64,000 nucleotides of DNA. It comes from Nectonema munidae (Eukaryota > Nematomorpha > Nectonematoida > Nectonematidae). A model generated the notes under the pieces. That model did not search any database. It was not told the origin of the DNA and was given only the letters and a program-made list of their open reading frames with translations. The number at the start of each line of letters is the position of its first letter. Position 1 is the first letter of the stretch. A program made the translations under genes and the position numbers. Below, piece by piece: positions 55,901 through 64,000 of this stretch. The DNA lies in the NCBI GenBank assembly GCA_030549495.1, contig JAUIRK010001055.1, positions 743,001-807,000 on the forward strand. The letters run 5' to 3'.

Positions 55901-58900
55901 CTTTTATTTTTCTAATAATGGTTTTTTATACAAAAGATAGATTGAAATGAGATTTTTGCAAAATGAACAAGAGATTTGAAATTTTATCACGTATACCTTT
56001 AAAACAACTAAGGTTTTGTCTCGCAAACTCCTTTTTGACAAAGGTTTTGAAGTGAAAACTAGGGTTTTGCTCAAGGTTTGTTTTTGTTTGTAATTTTTCA
56101 AAAATTTATGCACAATCTAAACTTTTATTTATATAAAAAAATATACGTTGCGTTTTTGCAACGTTAGACTAATACGTGTAATTAAAATCACAAGTATTTT
56201 TAGAAGAATATGACAATTAAATATTACAAAAAAGCAACTTTAAGCAAAAAATTAAAAAATTCGTTAAATTTGCCAATTAAATTATTTATTATGATAAACT
56301 TTGAAGCGTTTTGAGTGTAACGGAATTTCACATCTTTCACATTTTTTGACCGTTTGAGACTTGCAATGGCGACATCGGAGTCTTTTATTACCTCCATTGT
56401 TCACAATGATATGATTCTTTTGGCTAAATCTGACATCTTCACTTTGGCTTTTTGTAGCTAAAGCTTTGCCTGATTGAAATCAAGGTTTAGCAGATACTCC
56501 ACTAATACTCTTCTGAAAGATAGCTGATGATAGGGATTGGAAGTTTGTAGTTTATGAAGAGCCCAAGAATTTGTGATTGACATGTCTATCACGTGTGTCA
56601 TAATTGGCCAATAGCATTTCTTTCCTCCTATTGAAATGCGATACTGGTTAATATTTTGGTCCAATAAATCAACAAGTCCCATGTATTTATTATATGTATA
56701 TATTACTTTGGACTGCCTCAACTGTATTTTTTCTTTTCGCTTGTTAAATATCTAGTAATATTTTGAATTGAGTTAATGGTTTCAAAGTTCGAAAACTACT
56801 ACAACGGATTTTTTGTCAATCCATTGAACAATATTTGTGTATTCTCTAAACCAACAAAATGCTTTGCCTTTAATTTTACTCAAACCTGTTTTTTAAAGGA
56901 CATCCTTTTACCCTATTTTTTCTCAAAGTGCCAGTGAGTTTTATGTTATTTTTAGAAAGTTTGTCAACAAGTTTCACCGTTGTAAAGTAATTATCGGCAA
57001 AATAAGAATATACGTTCGGGACAATTTTTGCGTATTTTTAGCAAATTTAAATACAATTGAGGCTCCTAATCCTAACTCGTTGTAGTACTCATTTACAAAT
57101 GTCCCTTTACCTTGACATATATCAAATGGGCAACAATAGCCATTAACTACACAGTAGGACCACTGACGGTAGCCAAATTTTATAGGCTTACCTGGAAGAT
57201 ACTGTTTGGGTGGATGATTTCCAAAATAGGGAATCATAGTCTCATCTACTGAGTGAAATTATATACTATTGAAGTGTGAAATAAGAAATAAAGAAAAATG
57301 GTTGATGCAATGTTACACATTGAAGAATTATATAATATCGATAGATGAAGTGGAACAATGACGAAAATGAAGTGAGACATCTATATAATTTTCAAGGATA
57401 TATGTTACGCCTAAAAGTTCACGTTTGTGCTTTTCGTTGCGTCAACGCAACCTTGATTTCAATTATGCTAAATGTTTATCCATACATTCCAAAATTTTGC
57501 CTAACCTAATAGAAATGATACTTTTAAGTATTTTCATTGATATGGCGCAAATTTTTTTTTTTAATTTTTCTTTTTCTATTGTTAGTTCAATTTTAAGAAA
57601 GATCTTTAAAAAACAAAATTTTATCAATAATGTTTCTGAAAAAAAAATTGTTTTAAAATGTCTACTTCAAATTTAATTTGAAAAGGTAAGAAACCAAGGC
57701 CTTTTAGGGTCTTTTTATTTAAAAAAAATCACATGGCTCTCATACTTTTAAAATTTTTTTGATTTTATTGCTTCTTGCGTTTTTGCAACGTTAGACATTA
57801 AAGGGCAATAAAATGTTGAATCGTTTTTATTTTTTTTATCGTGGTTTAGTTGTTAGTTGATACAGAAATCCTATACATACAAAAATGTGAACATACTCAT
57901 GTCTCCTGTCTCTTTCCTTCAATTGTTATTTGTCGCTGCCTAATTATTACGTTTTGTCACACCTCCTATTAAATTTGTTGTCTTGGTTTAATTAATTTGA
58001 ATTTTTCAATTTTAGATCGTTGAAGGTGAAGAAGAAGCTGTCGTAGTTAGCGAAGGTGATCAATCAAACAAGTTCAAACGTATAGCAGGTATCTACTTCG
58101 CTTTAGATATCGCTTTCATTTCTTCCTTGAAATTCTTCTTCCCAAAAGTAAAAGAAACGTAAATATTTTGTCTTTGAAAATTAAGATAATTTAAATCTGA
58201 GATACGTGAAATATAAAAATCAAGTATAACAAATAATACATAACCTATATTGTATTACTAACAATCATATGCCATTCTTGATTGAAATGTTTTCTTTATA
58301 GTAGGCTCATATCGATTTTTTGTCAGATATCATTTGAACTATCTTCATGAACAAACGAGCGTCTTTATTTTATTTTCAATCATATTCGAGATTACTTAGC
58401 CATTGCAAGCTTTCTAAAAATGACAATTGGTCTTTCTTTTTGAACGGGCAACATGTAACGCAATTAAACGGTCTTTTAAATAGGAATTAAGATATCTTGA
58501 GTGTTGTTTCCAAGAACAAAACGGTTTACTGTACAGATCATTAAAGCAAAAATATCTATTTGAACATATAATAGATTTGGAAAAGCCTAGAAAAGTGGAT
58601 ATGGGTGTTAAACAAACGGATATTCTTTTTTTAGAAACAATAGACCTGCCATATTTTTTTAAGCAAACGAGAAATATATTGACTTTATGCATGCATTGAA
58701 ACCAATAAGGAGAGCATTGGATGAATAAACCGAATAATCTTTAATCCTTTTGATAGAAATATTATAACTATGGCGAGAATCATTGTTTTTAATATTATGA
58801 AAGAATGGAATAAGACTATTAAGAATTTTACTAAATCTTAATTTTTTCGTGTATCTGTGAACTGGATTTACTTGGGTATATTTTGTTAAAAAAGGCATTT

Positions 58901-59240
58901 TATAATTTCTGTTATTTATCTTCATTTTACTCTACTTCTATTAGAAACGAACCAATTTACTTCAACTACTAATGAAATGAATACCATACGAAGTCCTACA
59001 GATTGGGCAACTGGTCTAGGTATTACTTTTCTCAGATTTATGTGTAGCTTTTTTGCCTATGAAATTCCTTCATTTTAAGATTACAATGTTTCCGAAAAAG
59101 TAGGTGATGTTTCTACTTTTAACCAAAACAATGCAGATAGCGAGTGGTCAGCAGCTCCCGAAATCAAGATTCCAAGCGAAGTTCCACAAACTACTCTTTC
59201 TAAAGTCGATGAAACGGGAAATGACTGGAGTCAATGGTGA
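49862..59240 (+). CDS. RPSA: 40S ribosomal protein SA (uS2, laminin-receptor family), six coding exons
   Basis: Small-subunit ribosomal protein uS2, needed for 18S rRNA maturation and 40S assembly. Coding exons: 49862-49991, 54608-54975, 55027-55152, 58016-58088, 58945-59013, 59080-59240; GT-AG junctions and consistent phases give 308 residues. The uS2 core is clear: [92 protein letters not shown] and [16 protein letters not shown]. The acidic tail carries WSAAPE and ends NDWSQW, the E/D-W-S repeats typical of metazoan RPSA. Sequence divergence is high for this protein (for example [11 protein letters not shown] near the start). Introns are 4616, 51, 2863, 856 and 66 bp. A 5'-UTR intron is likely. 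Confidence 0.96.
50030..50105 (-). pseudogene. Short piggyBac transposase fragment
   Basis: Minus strand reads [30 protein letters not shown] is the hallmark catalytic-domain block of piggyBac transposases and matches [15 protein letters not shown] of the remnant at 57260. Only about 25 codons are recognisable, 40 bp past RPSA exon 1. Confidence 0.6.
51222..51428 (+). repeat. Left long direct repeat flanking the RTE-type LINE
   Basis: 207 bp matching 53944-54186 in the same orientation with scattered substitutions and one block of extra bases in the right copy. Shared landmarks are AAAACTTAAAATTCCAAGAG, AACAGATGTCAAAATCAGTA and CTTGCATGATCAATCAAACT. Confidence 0.9.
51429..53943 (+). mobile_element. 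RTE-like LINE, nearly full length, broken
   Basis: The N-terminal APE endonuclease (51438-51887) has [33 protein letters not shown] LSVYAPQSG and SDRIIVIEV. Reverse transcriptase follows with [16 protein letters not shown] (52310-52355), [20 protein letters not shown] and [12 protein letters not shown] (52484-52625), then [18 protein letters not shown] and [11 protein letters not shown] (52907-53037). The C-terminal part has [27 protein letters not shown] and [10 protein letters not shown], then [14 protein letters not shown] (53490-53815), the usual tail of RTE/CFDP2-like elements. The 3' end is a short GAT repeat. Several stops and frame changes separate the segments. It lies in RPSA intron 1. 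Confidence 0.88.
53944..54186 (+). repeat. Right long direct repeat flanking the RTE-type LINE
   Basis: 243 bp, counterpart of 51222-51428, with about 36 extra bases near 54050-54110 relative to the left copy. Neither copy has LINE coding content. Confidence 0.9.
54608..55152 (+). CDS. RPSA: RPSA coding exons 2-3
   Basis: Exon 2 (54608-54975) begins by completing an Ala codon, then [15 protein letters not shown]; it carries most of the uS2 Rossmann-like core and ends PCNNK. A 51-bp intron follows. Exon 3 (55027-55152) encodes [20 protein letters not shown], then [17 protein letters not shown], ending at a GTAAAT donor. The long frame at 54639-54923 in another phase is a shadow. Confidence 0.95.
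56148..57796 (-). mobile_element. PiggyBac (PGBD-like) remnant in RPSA intron 3
   Basis: Minus strand: [20 protein letters not shown], then [14 protein letters not shown] (57258-57140), [11 protein letters not shown] (about 57070-57035) and, after a gap, [20 protein letters not shown], then [19 protein letters not shown] (56695-56570). An identical 22-bp sequence (core GCGTTTTTGCAACGTTAGAC) lies at 56148-56169 and 57775-57796, and the right copy abuts TTAA (57798-57801). The two copies are direct, not inverted, so they are internal repeats or ends of two elements. The N-terminal part is missing and the frame is broken. Confidence 0.75.
58016..58088 (+). CDS. RPSA: RPSA coding exon 4
   Basis: 73 bp encoding an acidic linker ([20 protein letters not shown]) plus one base. 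The donor GCAG|GTATCT at 58088 is the only one whose phase fits exon 5. The frame happens to stay open to 58162, giving a hydrophobic stretch unlike any RPSA, so that extension is taken as intron. Confidence 0.8.
58089..58944. other. RPSA intron 4; no recognised element
   Basis: 856 bp. Two overlapping minus-strand frames (58414-58692 and 58659-58925) of about 90 codons each have basic, Ser/Ile-rich composition and no recognised domain. I looked for C/D-box snoRNA motifs, since RPSA introns host snoRNAs in some animals, and saw no convincing pair. Confidence 0.4.
58945..59240 (+). CDS. RPSA: RPSA coding exons 5-6, acidic C-terminal tail
   Basis: Exon 5 (58945-59013) encodes [20 protein letters not shown]. 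After a 66-bp intron, exon 6 (59080-59240) encodes [14 protein letters not shown], then [15 protein letters not shown] and GNDWSQW, TGA at 59238-59240. The repeated (E/D)W(S) motifs match the metazoan RPSA tail. Confidence 0.93.
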
Positions 59241-59269
59241 ATAATATATTCACAATTTGAAAATATATC

Positions 59270-59275
59270 AATAAA
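59270..59275 (+). terminator. RPSA: RPSA polyadenylation signal
   Basis: AATAAA 30 bp after the stop, implying a very short 3' UTR, as is common for ribosomal-protein mRNAs. Confidence 0.7.
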
Positions 59276-61492
59276 GTGATTAATACTTTAACTGATACTC
59301 TTTTAAAATTAAAGGCGTAGCAGTATACGCAACGATTAATTCCATCCAAAAAGTGTGTGCATTCTTTTTAGATAATCTATTTGGGCACTTCCAGGCAAAT
59401 GTTTAAAAACATGAACTGAATTTAAAATAAGAAATATTCAGTTTTTATAAATAAATCATTTTGCTTCTATAGAAGTAAAAATATAATTTTTGCATTAGAG
59501 AGGGCTTGCTTTACGATTTTCAAGAACAAGGGTGAAACAAAATGTTATTAGTTCTGGTTTTATAACCATGATCATATTATTATGTTGCAGGGCGTTTGTC
59601 GAGTAAATTATTACTAATATTAAATCTCTTGAAGAGAAAGTTTTTGTTCTAGGCTTTACAAAATACGAAAACTGGATGATTGTGAGAAAAGTCATTTTGG
59701 TGCAGAATTTACCTTTTTATACATCAATAGAAAATCGTTATAAGGCAAAGTCCTGCCGGAGGGCTTTAGGGAGTCTAGCGGGGAGAGGATAAAATTGACA
59801 AACTTTCTTCAAAATTATTGAAAGAAAGAATTTATTGAAATATTGGGATGCCTAAATATATAAAAGTCAAGAGTACACTCAAGACTAATTATCAATCAGT
59901 GAGATGTGTGTATTTCGAATGAATTAAAATTAATATTTTAATGAATGATTACCAAATCTTTAACTGTTTCTGGATCCAAATTTATTCTTTTATTGGGTTA
60001 ATTTAATTTGTTCCTCAACTTCTCATTTTCATTCTAGTTAAAATAAAAATTACTACATAAAAATGGTACATTCTCTTTTTTTCTTACAGAAACATATAAT
60101 ACACAAAATAATTAGGTAAACATATAATTTTACAGAAACAGAAAAAAGCGTTATCTTTTTTTGCGTCTGATAACGCTTATTAAACTTATCGATTCGTTCA
60201 ATTAATTTTGATTAGGGATGAGAATGTTAGTGTTTTTATTTTGGTTGTAGTAGAAAATTGGTCATTTTTGCTATTAAAGTTGAAAAAATTTAAATTGATA
60301 CCCCTATAACGAGGATTTAAAGTGTCAAAAATGCTCTCTGACCATGTTCAGTTTTAAGTGCTTTTTTTAATTTTCAAAAAAATTGCTAGTATTGATGGAT
60401 CGAGTAGTAAATTTATACAAAAAAGTTTAGCTAGTAATACATACGATATGCCACATCCTAGATCACATACAATGGTTAGAAATATGATTTTATGATAAAA
60501 TAAAGTCTGATCTTTCTTTTTATTTTAAGCAACAAAACACGAAGAACTTTTTTTTTCTTCAAAAAAATGTTTAGTTTTTTTCATTTCAGAAATATAATTA
60601 ATTAGATTTTTCATGAAACTTCATTTAAAGCTGCTTATAATTTTAAAAAAGATTTTGTCAACTAAATGTATCATCATATATACTTTCTTATTTGAGGAAA
60701 AATATAATGAAAACTAGGCATAAAGCAATATGTTCTATAATGAAACTAAAGTCTCCAGTACCGTGTTTCGAACCAAATCGAAAGAACTTACTGCACGATT
60801 TTTCTCAGCCTCAACGCTCAGCTGCAAATTGCAAAGCGCCATAGATTAAGCATATCCTGGGCACATAAGTTTTCGACAGTTTTTATAGTTACACGATATA
60901 AAGTAGAATGGAGGCAATGTAGTTTCGTCAAAGGATAGGTTAGAAAGTTGGAATCGTGGAGTATTGTTTTTTTTATTATTTTTCCACCTTTGCTAATACA
61001 AATAAGTGTTTATAAGAAGCAACTTTGTTAACTTTAATTCAGACGGTGAATCCCCGTAAACGTATACAAATAATTCAGTACTCTATTGGAACTTGAAATA
61101 AAAATGTTGACTACGTTACTGTATATATCTTTTGCGGGCACACCTGGTCTCATCCAGAGCTTCATGAAATTTTTTGCTACTGCAGTACTATTCGAATAGT
61201 ACTATATCCAGTACTGACGAATAATATCGATTTTATTCCATTTTGGATCTTTTCCCAATTTTCTTAAGAAAATTTTAGAATAAGTTTGCTCAAATAACAA
61301 AATTTTATTCTAATCTAAAAAGTTGGAGGAATGTATTCACTCCACAAAGAAACCATCTTATTCCAGAAGTCGGAGAAAAATAATGTTTGTAAATTTTAAC
61401 CTGAAAATTTTAACTATTATTAAAGTCATTTAAGTTATCAAACTTTTAAATAAACTATTCTATTTTTTCAATTTATGTGTTGTTTATGATTT
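59276..61492. other. Intergenic DNA, nothing recognised
   Basis: A+T-rich without plausible coding exons. A perfect 20-bp palindrome, AGTACTATTCGAATAGTACT, lies at 61184-61203. Confidence 0.45.
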
Positions 61493-61520
61493 TTAACCCT
61501 ATTAGTGCTGGGCAAAATTT
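61493..61520 (+). repeat. Possible piggyBac-type end
   Basis: TTAACCCTATTAGTGCTGGG: a TTAA directly followed by a CCCT start with a GTGCTGGG block, as in many piggyBac MITEs. It lies immediately before the tandem array. No right end found inside the window. Confidence 0.4.
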
Positions 61521-61569
61521 GTCCGCTCAAGTGCTGGGGGATGTAAAGTGCCCCCCCCCCCCTATTTTC

Positions 61570-62225
61570 TCAGATATTAATAAGTTTTTATAAATATTTT
61601 TAATGTTACATATATATTTCAACTATGCTAAATTCAGTGGTGATGTCCATTTTTTATCAAACCTGTCAAAAAATTGATTTATATTTGACAGCTCATCTCA
61701 AAAAGGAACTTTTTATTTAAATAATTATATAATGTTTTTTACACATATAAACCCATTTTCAAGCATGCTGAATTCAGGGGTGATATGCATTTTTTTTTAT
61801 AAAAATCAATTAAAGTTATCAAAGCATTGATTTATATGACAGCTCATCTTAAAAAAAACTTTTTATCTAAGTAATAATATAAAGTTTTTTACACATATAT
61901 ACCCATTTTTAAGCATGCGTAATTCAGTGGTGATTTAATAGAAAGTATAGGGAAGTGATGAAGTTTACCGTGTATGGCATTTTACACACATACCCATTTT
62001 CAAGTAGGCTTTGTTTACTCGTTATATTCCTTTTTTCTTATAAATATTAGTCAAACCTGACAATATAATTTAAATATGACAGCCCATGTCAAAATTAAAG
62101 TTTTTTATACATTTCAAGTATACAGAATTTAATGGGGATGTCCATTTTTTATGAAATCAATAAAACCTGTCAAAAATAGATTAAACCTATAAATCAATGT
62201 CAAATATATAAAGATAAAAATAACT
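61570..62225 (+). repeat. Diverged tandem array, unit about 145 bp
   Basis: Four to five copies of a module containing CATGCTGAATTCAGTGGTGA-like, CATTTTTTAT, ACCTGTCAAA and GACAGCTCATCT blocks; landmarks fall near 61627, 61767, 61917 and 62122, with a degenerate one near 62000. Units vary by indels. Confidence 0.8.
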
Positions 62226-62249
62226 ACTACTTGCAGTATTTCTCTGGTA

Positions 62250-62950
62250 ATTATTTTTTTAAATTTATTTAATAAACCAACTTTAGGTGTTTAATTCACT
62301 CAAAATATTTCATTCTACAGTAACTTAGGTAACTCGATTGGACCTCCATCTTTTTGGCTACAAATTTGTTATCGGATCGTAGTCTCTACGTCATATTATA
62401 ATTTACAGTATACAATTTTGCTATTCATTCCATGATGATCCTTTCTTAGTAGCTCTTTTTTCATTTGAAATTTATATTCTTCAATGTTTGTTCGAAAATT
62501 TATTTATAAGGATAAAATTACTTTTTTCCTCTCAGACCTGAATATTTGTCAACCAATTTCATTTCAAAGGTTTTTTTCTGATGAATCATTCGTGATGTTG
62601 ATTGTTCAATTACAAAAAGTTGTCAACGTTCTTCATCTAAACAATGATCTCTTTGACACAAAAGGAAAAAGAGGGACAAATTCAATTTAAATTAAAAATA
62701 TCTTGATGGTGACTAAATTCTCACATATTGGCATCTGTGCCATTTTTGATAAATCTGACCTATTCTAAATTTTCAGATTTCCTACCCATCTTAGTTAAAT
62801 GTTAACTGTAATCCTAGATGATAAGCTATAGGTTTAAATATTTTTCATTTGTAAAAGAGGAACTTTTTTTTCACAGTCAAAATCTTTTTTGAAGCATCTA
62901 ATATTATATAATTAAACCACTTTCTACTTCATTAGAACATTTTAGATCTT
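62250..62950 (+). repeat. Diverged interspersed repeat, copy 2
   Basis: Collinear with 42630-43700 in scattered blocks (TTTATTTAATAAACCAA near 62270, TGTTCGAAAAT near 62488, ATATTGGCATCTGTGCCAT near 62727). No intact frame. Confidence 0.45.
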
Positions 62951-63299
62951 CCATTTAGTCAAGATAGATATATTTTTTAATTATTTGTTTTGATCACATG
63001 TTCTCTTTTCAATTAGTTTTCAAATTGGTTCCTTCTCTCATACAAATTTTCAAAAGATTTTATAATACGTTTTATTTTTTTTAATAAATATTTATACTCA
63101 AGATGATTGTAGAAAGTATTATAAGCCAACATATACAGAAAAAAAGTATATTTTTACTATATACCTAATATGCAGCCATTTTTTGGAAATTTTTTACAGA
63201 ACTGATTTTCAGACATTCATTACTAATTCAATTGCCACTTTAAGATATTTTTTAACCGTATTATCCAAAATCCAGTACAGAAATAAAATAAGCATAGTC

Positions 63300-64000
63300 G
63301 ATTTGTTATAAAACAGATATTTTATTTTTTTAAAAAAAATATTTTTGAAGACAGTATATAGAAGTAAACCGCAAATCTGATTCAAGCTTTCAGATATTTT
63401 AAAACCATGTCAAACCTGAGTCCAAAAATGAAATCAGCATTTTCCATTTGGCATAAAAACAGATATTTTATTTAAATTTCAAAAATATTTCTGTAGACAT
63501 TAGACGTAAATCTAAAATTTGATTGAAACTTTCAAACATTTAAAACCTCTAAATGCAAAAAATGATTTCAGAAATAAAAATGATCATGGTCGAATTGGTA
63601 TAAAAACATATATTTCATGTAAAATTAGAGAGAATATTTTAGGATATTGTTTTCAGACATAAACCGCAAATTTAATTGACACTAGCAGTAAAACCTCTAA
63701 ATGCGAAAACTGTGTTCAGAAATGAAATCATCAAGATCTATTTGCTATAAAAACAAATTTTAGAACTAAACGCAAATTTAATTGATACTTATATGTATTT
63801 TCAAATTCAAACTGCAAAAATTGGGTCCATAAATGAAACTAACATGGTTGATTTGGTATAAAAACATATATTTAAAAAAAGAGAAAATTAAAAAAAAATA
63901 CAAAAAAAAAAAAAGGGAAAAAATTGTAAAATTTGAATGAATGTTTTGGAGATAATTTTTAGAAGTAAACTGCAAATTTGATTAACACTTATAGGTATTT
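63300..64000 (+). repeat. Diverged tandem satellite-like array running off the right edge
   Basis: Repeated modules contain AGTAAACCGCAAATTTGATT and TTGGTATAAAAACATATATT blocks. The first block recurs near 63364, 63506, 63659, 63766 and 63965, so the unit is about 150 bp with one short and one long spacing. A poly-A tract lies near 63890-63915. Confidence 0.82.

Noticed and set aside
58089-58162. Extension of RPSA exon 4 to the TAA at 58160
   Set aside because: The added residues are hydrophobic and unlike RPSA, and the donor at 58088 gives the phase needed to join exons 5 and 6, whose D/E-W-S tail is characteristic.

Overview
The window is nuclear DNA of an A+T-rich invertebrate animal. Two multi-exon protein-coding genes and one single-exon gene lie in a dense background of decayed DNA transposons and LINEs. 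Animal origin follows from a complete-looking K-Cl cotransporter (SLC12 KCC subfamily), a 40S ribosomal protein SA (RPSA/laminin-receptor) gene and a NatC auxiliary subunit (NAA38), all with GT-AG spliceosomal introns or animal-type signals. RPSA and NAA38 are rather divergent, which suggests a fast-evolving lineage; I cannot name the species.

Layout. 1482-32331 (+): KCC gene, 24 recognisable coding exons, 5' end outside or unrecognised. Its introns fall into two classes: 14 of 50-71 bp, and nine of about 0.7-6.4 kb. Seven of the nine long introns hold a recognisable transposon, LINE or MITE insertion: piggyBac and hAT elements, MITEs, a SINE, an RTE-type LINE tail and a Tigger-like relic. 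33092-33343 (-): NAA38, convergent with KCC, with direct and inverted copies of its own coding sequence just upstream. 35.1-48 kb: no host gene seen; an hAT relic, an I-group LINE with RNase H (-), a SINE (-), a perfect hAT-type MITE, inverted repeats and a second copy of a composite hAT repeat. 49862-59240 (+): RPSA, six coding exons, with an RTE-type LINE bounded by about 200-bp direct repeats in intron 1 and piggyBac remains in introns 1 and 3. 61.5-64 kb: diverged tandem arrays with units of roughly 145-150 bp that run off the right edge.

How the genes work. KCC is a 12-helix electroneutral K+/Cl- exporter. Its transport-site residues and first regulatory threonine are conserved, but the second WNK/SPAK-type threonine is alanine. 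RPSA is a small-subunit ribosomal protein. NAA38 is the LSm-fold subunit of the NatC N-terminal acetyltransferase. Nothing suggests the three act in one pathway.

I found no CRISPR array, operon, rRNA or tRNA gene, and no retrovirus, LTR or Polinton element. The most notable signals are the KCC threonine loss, the NAA38 foldback duplication, the long direct repeats around the LINE, the G-rich 21-bp minisatellite in a KCC intron, and the composite hAT repeat present twice in opposite orientation.
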